This document shows, piece by piece, positions 36,102 to 46,251 of a stretch of DNA of 64,000 nucleotides. The stretch is from Caulobacter sp. (lineage in GTDB: Bacteria; Pseudomonadota; Alphaproteobacteria; Caulobacterales; Caulobacteraceae). A model generated the notes under the pieces. That model searched no databases. It saw only the letters and a list, made by a program, of their open reading frames with translations, and was not told the origin of the DNA. The translations under genes were made by a program, and so were the position numbers. Position 1 is the first letter of the stretch, and each line of letters starts with the position of its first letter. The stretch covers positions 169,626 through 233,625 of the forward strand of contig JAGHZU010000006.1 in the NCBI GenBank assembly GCA_017745235.1, written 5' to 3'.

Positions 36102-36536
36102 ATGCCCGCCGAAACCGCCGCCTTCCGCCACGACCTGAACGTTCCCGAAATCTACAAGGCTTTCATCGCCGCCGAGAACGCGGTGGTGGCCTCGGGCGTG
36201 GACAGGCATCTGCTGCACCTGATCAAGCTGCGCGTCTCGCAGCTGAACGACTGCGCCTTCTGCGTGAAGATGCATTCCAAGGAAGCCCGCGAGGACGGCG
36301 AGACCAACGATCGGCTGGACCGCCTGGTGGTCTGGCGTCACGTGTCGGATTTCACGGCCAAGGAAAAGGCCGCCCTGGCCTGGGCCGAGGCCCTGACCCA
36401 GCTGCCGACCCACAAGGACCTGGCCCCGCTGCGCGCCGCCCTGCGCGAGCACTACACCGACGTCGAGGCCAGCGCCGTTACGGCGGTGATCGCCCAGATC
36501 AACCTGTGGAATCGCCTGGGCGTGTCGGCGCACTAG
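36102..36536 (+). CDS. Carboxymuconolactone decarboxylase / AhpD-like protein
   Basis: A 144-residue protein with the AhpD-type redox motif in NDCAFCVKMHSKEAR (C-x-x-C then H). Proteins of this branch act as peroxidase-coupled disulfide reductases or have unknown activity. The start at 36102 is used, because upstream codons in the same frame overlap the LprI gene and are not homologous. The ECF41-like promoter upstream suggests control by an extracytoplasmic stress sigma factor encoded elsewhere. A strong terminator follows. Confidence 0.9.
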   Translation: MPAETAAFRHDLNVPEIYKAFIAAENAVVASGVDRHLLHLIKLRVSQLNDCAFCVKMHSKEAREDGETNDRLDRLVVWRHVSDFTAKEKAALAWAEALTQLPTHKDLAPLRAALREHYTDVEASAVTAVIAQINLWNRLGVSAH

Positions 36537-37622
<1,086 letters not shown>

Positions 37623-37632
37623 CTGCAAAGGT

Positions 37633-37740
37633 TGTCATTCCGGAAAGCGCGTAGCGCTTGTCCGGGATCCAGATGAACCGCAAAGCGTCAGCCCCGTCCC
37701 CTGGGTCCCGGACAGCCTCTGCGAGGCTTCCGGGATGACA
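37633..37740. repeat. Long palindromic repeat, REP/MITE-like
   Basis: Two 40-nt arms, 37633-37672 and 37701-37740, are inverted relative to each other with few mismatches: both begin (reading inward) TGTCAT, then CCGGAA, and end CCGGGA-CCAG. Each arm carries its own hairpin, AAGCGC-GTA-GCGCTT and AGCCTC-TGC-GAGGCT. A 28-nt spacer separates them and GCTTTTTT follows the second arm, so it can also act as a terminator for the preceding gene. Confidence 0.7.
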
Positions 37741-37812
37741 GCTTTTTTGGGGCGTCGTCCCCAGGAACTCCGGCTATACGTCGCCCCCGACTCGCCATCG
37801 GAGCCGACGACC

Positions 37813-38769
<957 letters not shown>

Positions 38770-38870
38770 TCGTGCGTCGCCGTCATCCCGTCCGAATAGC
38801 GGTGGTATGGAGTTCACGGTAAACCCCTCGGCAAACACTGTGACAGCGCCGTGAAGTTTTCGCGAAATGG

Positions 38871-38888
38871 TGAGGCCCGATGGCCTCA
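38871..38888. promoter_or_regulatory. Perfect palindrome in the leader of the GGDEF/EAL gene
   Basis: TGAGGCC-CGAT-GGCCTCA is a perfect 7-bp stem with a 4-nt loop, 57 nt upstream of the start codon. It may be an operator or an RNA hairpin. Confidence 0.35.
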
Positions 38889-38945
38889 ATTAGCAGGTCG
38901 TTAGTCAGGAAATGGTCCTTCCCGCCCCAGTAACGGGGGCTTGCC

Positions 38946-41141
38946 ATGTTCACCTTGCGAGACACGGTTTCTTTCCTGGACCCGGCCCGGGCCGATGATC
39001 TGGGCAAGACCTTGTACGAACGGTTCCGCGAGGAGCCCGACACCCTGATCGTACCGGTGCTGGACGCCGAGGATCGGCCCATCGGCCTGGTGGAGCGCAA
39101 CGCCTTCTTCCTGCGCATGGCGGCCGAATACGGCCGCGCCCTCTACGCCCTGCGCCCGATCTCGGTGCTGATGGACAACGACCCCCTGGTGGTGGAGGCC
39201 GACGTCGAGCTGGCCGCGTTCACCAGCGACAGCCTGTCGTACCGCGCCAGCGACCTGCTGCGCGGCTTCATCGTCACCGACGGCGGGCGCTACCTGGGCG
39301 TGGGCACGGTGCTGGGCCTGCTGCAGGCCGCCAACGAGACCAACCGCCGGGGCGTCGAGGCCCTGGCCGCGGCCAAGGCCGGCGCCGAGCAGGCCCGCAC
39401 CTTCATGACCGCCGTCGTCGAGGCGATCCCCTCGATGGTGCTGGTCAAGCGGGCCGACGACCACAGCTACGTTCTCATCAACCGCGCCGGCGAGAAGATC
39501 CTGGGCCACAGCCGGGCTGAGATGCTGGGGCGCACCGACGAAGACTTCTATTCGGCCGAGCAGGCGGGGATCTATCGCGAGCGGGACGCCGAGGTGATCT
39601 CCTCGCGCGAGGTGCGGGTGATCGAGGAGGACCACGTACCGCGCAAGGACGGCTCGGTGGCCCTGTTGCGCACCAAGAAGATCGCCATCCCCGGCCCGGA
39701 CGGCGCGGCCGAATATCTGCTGGGCGTGTCGGAAGACATAGCCGAACGCAAGCGGGCCGAGGCCCAGATCGCGCGTCTGGCCCACTACGATCCGCTGACC
39801 GACCTTCCCAACCGCCTGCTGTTCCAGAAGGACCTGTCGGCGGCCTTGGCCCGCGCCGCGCGGCGCGAGGACATGGTGGCGGTGCACTGCATCGACCTGG
39901 ACCGCTTCAAGACCGTCAACGACACCCTGGGCCATCCGATCGGCGACGCCCTGCTGCGCACGGCCGCCGAGCGTCTGCGGGCCTGCGTGCGCGAGGGCGA
40001 CACCGTGGCGCGCCTGGGCGGCGACGAGTTCGCCGTGGTCCAGTGCGGCCTGACCGACCTTTCCGGCGCCACGCGCCTGGCCGGCCGCATCGTGGAGGCT
40101 CTGGCCGAGACCTTCGATCTCCAAGGGCACCAGGTGATGATCGGCGGCAGCGTCGGGGTGGCCGTGGCCCCCAACGACGGCGCCGACTGCGACGAGTTGC
40201 TGAAGAAGGCCGACATGGCCCTCTACCGCGCCAAGGCCGACGGCAAGGGCGCCTTCCACTTCTTCGAGCGTGCCATGGACGAGGCCCTGCAGGCCCGCCG
40301 CGCGCTGGAGCTGGATCTGCGCCTGGCCCTGGCCGAGGGGCAGTTCGAGCTCTACTACCAGCCGCTCTATAGCCTGGGCGTGGACCGGGTGATGGGCTGC
40401 GAGGCGCTGCTGCGCTGGCGCCATCCCGTCCGCGGCATGGTCTCGCCCGGCGACTTCATCCCGCTGGCCGAGGAGATCGGCCTGATCAACGGCCTGGGCG
40501 AATGGGTGCTGCGTGAAGCCTGCCGCGAGGCGGCGGGCTGGCCCCTGCATGTGCGTCTGGCGGTGAACCTCTCGCCCGCCCAGTTCCGTGACAAGCACCT
40601 GGTCTCGACCGTGGTCTCGGCCCTGGCGGCTTCGGGCCTGGCCGCCGAGCGGCTGGAACTGGAGATCACCGAGTCGGTGCTGCTGCAGGACACCTCGGGC
40701 AACATGTCGATCCTGCACGACCTGAAGGCTCTGGGCGTGCGCATCTCGATGGACGACTTCGGCACGGGCTACTCGTCGCTGAGCTATCTGCGCAGCTTCC
40801 CGTTCGACAAGATCAAGATCGACCAGACCTTCGTACGCGACATCCTCGACGACGCCGACGCCCTGGCGATCATCAAGGCCGTGCTGGACCTGGGCGCGAG
40901 CCTTGGCATCACCACCACGGCCGAGGGCGTGGAGTCCGAGCAGCAGCTGGACGAACTGCGACGCCAGGGCTGCGGCGAGATCCAGGGCTATTTCATCAGC
41001 CGGCCCAAGCCCGCCGCCGAGATCGCCGCCATGCTGGGGGTGTCGGTCGCCGCCAGCGCCAAGGCCCCCTTAGTGGTGCTGCCGCCGGCCGGCAGGGAGA
41101 TCGCACAGGTCGGCGAGGAGGGTCTGCGCCGCACGTCCTGA
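38946..41141 (+). CDS. CBS-PAS-GGDEF-EAL cyclic di-GMP protein
   Basis: A 731-residue protein with four parts: an N-terminal CBS pair (about 15-135), a PAS domain (about 148-260), a GGDEF domain with intact GGDEF at 358-362 and an I-site REGD at 349-352, and an EAL domain with EAL at 486-488, NLSPAQF, DDFGTGYSSL and KIDQTFV. Both catalytic sites look intact, so it may make and break c-di-GMP under control of the CBS (nucleotide) and PAS inputs. No transmembrane segment is visible, so it is cytosolic. It is probably a single-gene transcript, closed by a hairpin at 41158. Confidence 0.93.
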   Translation: MFTLRDTVSFLDPARADDLGKTLYERFREEPDTLIVPVLDAEDRPIGLVERNAFFLRMAAEYGRALYALRPISVLMDNDPLVVEADVELAAFTSDSLSYRASDLLRGFIVTDGGRYLGVGTVLGLLQAANETNRRGVEALAAAKAGAEQARTFMTAVVEAIPSMVLVKRADDHSYVLINRAGEKILGHSRAEMLGRTDEDFYSAEQAGIYRERDAEVISSREVRVIEEDHVPRKDGSVALLRTKKIAIPGPDGAAEYLLGVSEDIAERKRAEAQIARLAHYDPLTDLPNRLLFQKDLSAALARAARREDMVAVHCIDLDRFKTVNDTLGHPIGDALLRTAAERLRACVREGDTVARLGGDEFAVVQCGLTDLSGATRLAGRIVEALAETFDLQGHQVMIGGSVGVAVAPNDGADCDELLKKADMALYRAKADGKGAFHFFERAMDEALQARRALELDLRLALAEGQFELYYQPLYSLGVDRVMGCEALLRWRHPVRGMVSPGDFIPLAEEIGLINGLGEWVLREACREAAGWPLHVRLAVNLSPAQFRDKHLVSTVVSALAASGLAAERLELEITESVLLQDTSGNMSILHDLKALGVRISMDDFGTGYSSLSYLRSFPFDKIKIDQTFVRDILDDADALAIIKAVLDLGASLGITTTAEGVESEQQLDELRRQGCGEIQGYFISRPKPAAEIAAMLGVSVAASAKAPLVVLPPAGREIAQVGEEGLRRTS

Positions 41142-41157
41142 ACCGATGGCTGCGCCG

Positions 41158-41186
41158 CCCAGCCATGAAATCGATTCATGGCTGGG
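41158..41186 (+). terminator. Perfect 12-bp hairpin after the GGDEF/EAL gene
   Basis: CCCAGCCATGAA and TTCATGGCTGGG pair perfectly around ATCGA, 16 nt after the stop. There is no U-tract (GGCAGTTAAAAT follows), so it is a hairpin terminator of uncertain strength. Confidence 0.55.
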
Positions 41187-41258
41187 GGCAGTTAAAATGC
41201 TTTGTGCCCGAGGGCGCGCTTCGCCCACTCTCGCGCCAGTTCAAGCGGGAGTGAAAGC

Positions 41259-42167
41259 GTGAAGACTTGTATCGCGGCCTTGCTGGCCTTGGGTTTCGCG
41301 GCGGGCGCGCCCGCCTGGGCCGACGACGCCCACGATCCGCTGCTGACGCCGATCGCGCCGACCTACGCCGCGCGCTGGACAGCCCCGCAGGAACCCCGAA
41401 AAATCTATGGGAACACCTATCTGGTCGGCTTCACGGCCATGAACGTGGGCCTGATCCGCACCGACGACGGCCTGATCCTGATCGATGCGGCCGTGCCCCA
41501 GTCGGTCCGGGCGCTGGAGGCCAACATCCGCAAGCTGGGCTTTCAGCTGAAGGACGTGAAGTACATTCTCAGCACCGAGCCGCACTTCGACCACGCCGGG
41601 GGACTGGCGGCCATGGCCCGCGACACGGGCGCGACGGTCGTGGCCAGTGGGGCCGCGGCCGAGGTGCTGCGCCGGGGCGCCAGCGGTCCCGACGACCCCC
41701 AGGACGGCTCGCTGGAGCGCTTCCCGCCGGTGACCAGGATCAAGGTGGTGCGCGACGGCGAGACCCTGCGCCTGGGGAAGATGGTGGTGACCGCCCACGC
41801 CACGCCGGGCCACACGGCCGGCAGCATGAGCTGGACCTGGCGCTCATGCGAAAAGGACAGGTGCCTGGACGTGGTGTTCGGCTCCAGTCTCAACCCGGTC
41901 TCGGCCGACGGCTACAGGTTCTCCGCGCCCGAGCACGCCGGCGTGGTGGCCTCGCTGCGCCGGACGTTCCAGACGGTGCGGGGCCTGCCCTGCGACGTGC
42001 TGCTGACCGCCCATCCCGAACACTCGGACGGCGACGCCAAGTACAAGCGCCTCCTGGCGGGCGAGCAGCCCAGTCCCTTCATCGACCCCAAGGCCTGCGC
42101 CGCCTACGCCGACAAGTACGAGGCGGCGCTGGACAAGCGCCTGGCGAAGGAGGCCGCGGGCTCCTAG
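41259..42167 (+). CDS. Class B3 metallo-beta-lactamase with Glu in the zinc site
   Basis: A 302-residue exported MBL-fold enzyme. The signal peptide ends near residue 21 (APAWA). The zinc-site motif is E107-P-H109-F-D111-H112, not the usual H-x-H-x-D-H; the other ligands H185 (PGHTAGSMSW) and H252 (TAHPEHSD) are normal. A disulfide is likely between C197 and C202. The overall pattern (GSLNPVSADGYRF-type region) is subclass B3. Glutamate variants of B3 have been described and some hydrolyse beta-lactams, so periplasmic resistance is plausible but untested. GTG start; the gene is monocistronic. Confidence 0.85.
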   Translation: MKTCIAALLALGFAAGAPAWADDAHDPLLTPIAPTYAARWTAPQEPRKIYGNTYLVGFTAMNVGLIRTDDGLILIDAAVPQSVRALEANIRKLGFQLKDVKYILSTEPHFDHAGGLAAMARDTGATVVASGAAAEVLRRGASGPDDPQDGSLERFPPVTRIKVVRDGETLRLGKMVVTAHATPGHTAGSMSWTWRSCEKDRCLDVVFGSSLNPVSADGYRFSAPEHAGVVASLRRTFQTVRGLPCDVLLTAHPEHSDGDAKYKRLLAGEQPSPFIDPKACAAYADKYEAALDKRLAKEAAGS

Positions 42168-42183
42168 GAGCTCGCGCCGCCCG

Positions 42184-42774
42184 TCAGGCCAGCGGCTTCA
42201 CCGAGCCGATGATCGTCTCCACCTCGGGCAGTTCGGCGGCGTAGTAGTGCTCGGTGGGGGCGATGTAGAGCACCACGTAGAGCTTGCCGCCGGCGTCGGC
42301 GACCAGGGCCGTGCCGGAGATGTCGAGGCCTTCCTTCGACTTGGCCTTCAGGTCGAAACGCAGCGCGTCGGACGAGCCGAACTTGGCCGGGCGCAGGTTC
42401 TCGGTCTCGACCCGCTGGTAGTCGAGGGCGGCGACGCTGTCGGAAACGAACTCGACCAGCTCGTTGGGCGACATGCCAGCGCGATAGGTCGGGGTGGGGC
42501 GCTCCTTGGCGATCGGCTTGACCATGAACTCGCCGGGAGCCAGGCCGTCGGTCACGTAGAGGCGGTTCAGCAGCGGGCCGTCCATGGACAGCAGGCGCAC
42601 CTTGGCCGGGCGGGCCACCATGATGGCGCTGATGTCCGACCATTCGTGTCCGAGGGTCACCTGTGCCGAACCGACCTTGTAGGGGCCGGCGGGGGCGCTG
42701 GTGACGCTGACGCAGCCCGACAGGGCCAGGGCGGCGGCGATCGCCAGGGCGGGGCGGATGGACTTGGACGTCAT
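42184..42774 (-). CDS. Lipoprotein of unknown function (operon with M48 protease)
   Basis: A 196-residue protein with a lipoprotein signal (ALAIAAALALSGC, lipobox LSGC at about 17-20). The mature part has no recognised domain; it contains repeated YxV-type strands and looks like an outer-membrane-associated beta protein. Its start codon overlaps the last codons of the M48 protease gene (ATGA). It is the last gene of a three-gene, tightly overlapping operon. Probably membrane bound in the periplasm. Confidence 0.72.
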   Translation of the reverse strand: MTSKSIRPALAIAAALALSGCVSVTSAPAGPYKVGSAQVTLGHEWSDISAIMVARPAKVRLLSMDGPLLNRLYVTDGLAPGEFMVKPIAKERPTPTYRAGMSPNELVEFVSDSVAALDYQRVETENLRPAKFGSSDALRFDLKAKSKEGLDISGTALVADAGGKLYVVLYIAPTEHYYAAELPEVETIIGSVKPLA

Positions 42775-44021
42775 GTAGCGGTTCCTTCGGCCAGTTTCTT
42801 GAGGCTGGCCTCGACCAGCCAGCGGTCCTGCGCCTGGGGCGCGCGGACCAGATAGGTTTCGTAGGCGGAGCGGGCGGCGGCCTTGTCGCCGGCCTGGGCG
42901 GCCAGGTCGCCCAGGTTGCGCCAGGCGGCGCTCGGGGCGTCGACGAACGCGACCGAGGCGGTGTAGGCCTCACGAGCCCGGATCAGGTCGCCCTCGCCCC
43001 GGCGCTGCCGGTACGCCTCGGCCCGATAGAAGGCCAGTACGCCCTGGTCCTCCTCCAGGCTTTCCAACCGATGGATCAGGGCCAGGGTCTCGCCGTAGTC
43101 GCGCCGCCTCAGGTCGTCGCGCAGCCACGCCGCCAGATGGGGACGGATCACCGCTCGGTAGGCCTTGCGGTCGCCGGTCTTGCCGGCGGGCGAGCCCTTG
43201 GCCAGGGTCTGCAGGGCGCCGACACGTTCCACGCTCAAGGGGTGGGTCGAGAAGATGCTGGCCCGGGCCTGGGCCTCGCGCACCTTGGGAAAGGTCGAGG
43301 CGGCGGTCTCGTCGATCTGGCTGCGCCACATCTCGGCCCCGGCGGCCGGATCGTAGCCGGCCTTGACCATGCGCCGGAAGCCCAGGGTGTCGGCTTCGCT
43401 TTCGTTCTCGCGCGAATAGCTGAAATAGCCGGCGATGGCGCTCAGATAGATCAGGTCGTTGACCGAGCCGGCCGCGCGCATGATGTCGCTGGCGCTCTGG
43501 GGCGATCCCGAACCCACGGCCGCGCCCATGGCGACGGCGCTGACCAGCACCTGGAGGGCCAGGGCGTTGTTGGCCCGGGTCTTCATCGCCCTCTGGGCCT
43601 CGATGGAATGGTTCTCGGCGAAGTGGCCGATCTCGTGACCCAGGACGAAGGCCAGCTCGTCCTCGGTCTCGGCCCGCAGCAGCAGGCCCGACCACACCTC
43701 GGTGTAGCCGTTGGGCGCCATGCTGGCGTTGAAGAACGGCCGGTCCATCACATAGACCCGGATCTCGTCGCAGTACTCGGCGGCAAGCTTGCAGGTCAGG
43801 CCCTGGACGTAGGCGTTCAGGGCGGGGTCGCGGTTGCGCTCGGCCGAGAGCTTGGCCTGCTGCTCGGTCTTGTCCGACAGCGACCAGATCCCGCCCTCGT
43901 CGGTGTTCTCGGCGGGGCGCAGGTGGGGCGTGCGCGGATCCGAGCGCGCGGGCGCGGCCAGCAGGGCCGCGACCGTCACCAGGGCCGTCACGCCCGCGAA
44001 ACGGCGGGCGGAACGGGTCAT
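42771..44021 (-). CDS. Periplasmic M48-family metalloprotease with TPR-like C-terminus
   Basis: A 416-residue zinc protease. After a signal-type N-terminus it has the HEXXH site LGHEIGHFAENHS (129-133), then a third-ligand region ENESEADTLGF (205-215), the pattern of M48C (BepA/YfgC-like) proteases. The C-terminal quarter (about 290-415) has helical repeats in the style of TPR. BepA-like enzymes check assembly of outer-membrane proteins. Its start overlaps the stop of the upstream lipoprotein gene (TGATG) and its stop overlaps the downstream one. Confidence 0.9.
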   Translation of the reverse strand: MTRSARRFAGVTALVTVAALLAAPARSDPRTPHLRPAENTDEGGIWSLSDKTEQQAKLSAERNRDPALNAYVQGLTCKLAAEYCDEIRVYVMDRPFFNASMAPNGYTEVWSGLLLRAETEDELAFVLGHEIGHFAENHSIEAQRAMKTRANNALALQVLVSAVAMGAAVGSGSPQSASDIMRAAGSVNDLIYLSAIAGYFSYSRENESEADTLGFRRMVKAGYDPAAGAEMWRSQIDETAASTFPKVREAQARASIFSTHPLSVERVGALQTLAKGSPAGKTGDRKAYRAVIRPHLAAWLRDDLRRRDYGETLALIHRLESLEEDQGVLAFYRAEAYRQRRGEGDLIRAREAYTASVAFVDAPSAAWRNLGDLAAQAGDKAAARSAYETYLVRAPQAQDRWLVEASLKKLAEGTAT

Positions 44022-44716
44022 CAGAGCGGCGCGTCCTTCAGCAGCGCCGCGGCGAAGGTCTTGGCGCCCTCCGGCGTACGCATGTCGCAGTCCGAGCCGG
44101 CGACGGCGAAGTTGTACCAGACCACGCGACCGGTCTTCAGGTCGACCAGCGAGACGAACGCCGTCTGCTGGGCGGCCGGCAGGCTGACGCCCAGCAGGGC
44201 CATGCCCACCATCGCCGCCTTGCGGCCGCCGCTGGAGAAGGCCCCGCGGCTGAACGTGAACAGGGCGTAGTCGGCGTCGTAGGTCTGGCCCAGCGCCCGC
44301 GCGCCTTCGCCGAGGGTCCAATCGAAGCCCTTCTTGGTCGGCAGCTTGTAGAGGCCGTAATCGAAGCCCTGGATCGAGCCGCCGACCGCCTCGTTCAGGC
44401 GTAGCAGCTGGGCGACCTTCGGCTCCTCGACGGCGCTGGGATCCAGCTCGCGCAGCGACAGCGACTTGGCGTTGGCCGCGGCCTTCAGTTCGGCGCGGAC
44501 GTTGTCGCGGGCGCTCTTGGACCAGTCGGCGCGCGCTTCGGGAACGCCCGAGACGGTCAGCAGGGACAGCTCGATGTCGGGCTGGACGATCAGCACCTTG
44601 GCGCCGGCCGGCGGCTTGCCCGCCGACTTGGCCGAATCCGCCAGCCGGGTGTTGGTCGTCGTGCAGGCGGCCAGGAACAGGCACGCCACGACGGCGAGTC
44701 CACGAAACTTGAACAC
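44021..44716 (-). CDS. Lipoprotein of unknown function (first gene of M48 operon)
   Basis: A 231-residue protein with a lipoprotein signal ending in LAAC (MFKFRGLAVVACLFLAAC). The mature part has a mixed alpha/beta pattern with a YALFTFSRGAFSSGG segment and GRVVWYNFAVAG near the end, reminiscent of predicted GNA1162/CsgG-like accessory lipoproteins; I cannot name a family firmly. It is the promoter-proximal gene of the three-gene operon with the M48 protease, so its role is likely at the outer membrane. Confidence 0.7.
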   Translation of the reverse strand: MFKFRGLAVVACLFLAACTTTNTRLADSAKSAGKPPAGAKVLIVQPDIELSLLTVSGVPEARADWSKSARDNVRAELKAAANAKSLSLRELDPSAVEEPKVAQLLRLNEAVGGSIQGFDYGLYKLPTKKGFDWTLGEGARALGQTYDADYALFTFSRGAFSSGGRKAAMVGMALLGVSLPAAQQTAFVSLVDLKTGRVVWYNFAVAGSDCDMRTPEGAKTFAAALLKDAPL

Positions 44717-44790
44717 TGAAAACCCCCCGGTTCACATCCGCAGATCATCGTGCGGATGCGTGCACGCTTAGCGTGACTTGAGGGCGCCGT

Positions 44791-45813
44791 CTAGGCCACG
44801 TCTCGCAGGGCCTGCCCCAGTTCCTCGACCATCTCGGGCGTGGTCGCCCACGAGCACATGAAGCGGGCCGTGCCGTCCAGGAAGCGGTAGACGAACCAGC
44901 CCCGGGCGCGCAGGCGCTCGAGGGCCGCGTCGTCCATGTCGACGAACAGGCCGTTGGCCTGCACGGGATGGCGCAGGGGGAAGGGCGTCAGCTCGGCCAG
45001 GCGGCGGGCCATGGCGTTGGCGTGGGCGGCGCGGGCGGCCCACGGACCGCCATCGTTGGCCTCGCCCAGCAGGCCCAGCCAAGGGGCGCTCAGGAACCGG
45101 CCCTTGGAGACCAGCTGGCCGGCGTGCTTGAGCCGGGCGTCCAGGCGCCGGCCCAGGGTCTTGTCCAGGAACACCACGGCCTCGGTCGGGGTCGACCCCG
45201 CCTTCGTCCCCCCGATCACCAGGATGTCGACGCCGATCTTGGCCAGGCGCTTGAGATCGAAGCCCGTCGCCACCGCGTTGGCCAGCCGCGCGCCGTCCAG
45301 GTGCACGCCATAGCCTCGGGCCTTCGCCGGCGCGATCAAGGCCTCCAGTTCGTCGGCCGAATAGGTCGTGCCGTACTCGGTGGCGTTGGTCAGCGACAGG
45401 GCTGCGGCCGGCTGGCGGTACGACACGTCCGGCTGGGCCAGGGCCGCCTCCAGCGCCGCGGGCGCGATCTTGCCGGACGCGCCGGGCAGGCCGATCAGCC
45501 CTACGCCCTGGCCGAAGAAGCCGGGCGCGCCGGTCTCGTCGGTGCAGATGTGGGCGTGCTCGTGGGCCAGCACCGCCTCGTGCGGGCGCGCCAGGCAGGT
45601 CAGGGCGAAGGCGTTGGCAGCCGTGCCCGAGGCGGTGAACCGCACCTCCGCGTCGGCGTCCAGCAGGGCGCGGATGCGGTCGGCGGCGGCGGCGCTGACG
45701 TGGTCGGTCCCGTAGCCCGAGGCCGCTCCCGCATTGGCGGCGACCAGCGCCTGCATCACTTCCGGCATGGCGCCGGCGACGTTGTCGGAGGCGAAGTCGT
45801 AGCGCACGGCCAT
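44791..45813 (-). CDS. Low-specificity L-threonine aldolase
   Basis: A 340-residue PLP enzyme of the beta-eliminating lyase/threonine aldolase family. FASDNVAGAMPEVMQALVAANAG at the start and LDGARLANAVATGF are conserved, and the PLP lysine is in IGGTKAGSTPTEA. It cleaves threonine to glycine and acetaldehyde, or serves in serine/glycine catabolism. It follows the GFA gene by 7 nt on the same strand, so it is probably the last gene of an operon with the epoxide hydrolase. Confidence 0.9.
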   Translation of the reverse strand: MAVRYDFASDNVAGAMPEVMQALVAANAGAASGYGTDHVSAAAADRIRALLDADAEVRFTASGTAANAFALTCLARPHEAVLAHEHAHICTDETGAPGFFGQGVGLIGLPGASGKIAPAALEAALAQPDVSYRQPAAALSLTNATEYGTTYSADELEALIAPAKARGYGVHLDGARLANAVATGFDLKRLAKIGVDILVIGGTKAGSTPTEAVVFLDKTLGRRLDARLKHAGQLVSKGRFLSAPWLGLLGEANDGGPWAARAAHANAMARRLAELTPFPLRHPVQANGLFVDMDDAALERLRARGWFVYRFLDGTARFMCSWATTPEMVEELGQALRDVA

Positions 45814-45820
45814 GGAATCC

Positions 45821-46231
45821 TCAGCTCATGGGCGGGTTCTCGGGGAAGGTGGGGCGCCCAGGACCGATCGGATGCCACGGCGGCGCTGCGCTCGTCCAGA
45901 GATGGATGCCCGGCTCCAGGGCCGAGGGATCGTCGAATCCGCCCACCTTGACCGGCAGGAACGGCATCGCCCCTTCCGACCAGAGGGGCGTGCCGCATTC
46001 GCCGCAGAACACCCGCGTCACGTCCGCGCCGCTGCCGCCGGGGCGGGTGAAGCGCTTGGGGGCGCCTCGAGTGACTTTGAAACCGTTCTTGGGGATCAGG
46101 GCCACGTAGTTGGGCCCGCCGCCGCTGGCGTACTGGCAGGCCCGGCAGTGGCACGCGCCCGCGCCCATCGGGCTCTGGGTGATCTCGTAACGCACGGCGC
46201 CGCACAGGCAGCCGCCCTCGATCCGGTTCAT
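45821..46231 (-). CDS. GFA-family (glutathione-dependent formaldehyde-activating) zinc protein
   Basis: A 136-residue protein with the conserved cysteine sets of the GFA/CENP-V fold: EGGCLCGAVRYEI, CHCRACQYASGG and FCGECGTPLW. They bind one or two zinc ions. Most members are of unknown activity and only Gfa itself condenses formaldehyde with glutathione. It is 20 nt downstream of the epoxide hydrolase gene and 7 nt upstream of the aldolase gene. Cytoplasmic. Confidence 0.9.
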   Translation of the reverse strand: MNRIEGGCLCGAVRYEITQSPMGAGACHCRACQYASGGGPNYVALIPKNGFKVTRGAPKRFTRPGGSGADVTRVFCGECGTPLWSEGAMPFLPVKVGGFDDPSALEPGIHLWTSAAPPWHPIGPGRPTFPENPPMS

Positions 46232-46251
46232 GGCGTTTCCCTAATCGTCAC

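Noticed and set aside
38821..38860. Possible c-di-GMP riboswitch before the GGDEF/EAL gene (GGCAAAC present)
   Set aside because: The GEMM aptamer's tetraloop, receptor and flanking stems cannot be found; only a short word matches.
38901..40718. Long minus-strand frame opposite the GGDEF/EAL gene
   Set aside because: Antisense to a protein with complete catalytic motifs; no homologous features in the shadow.
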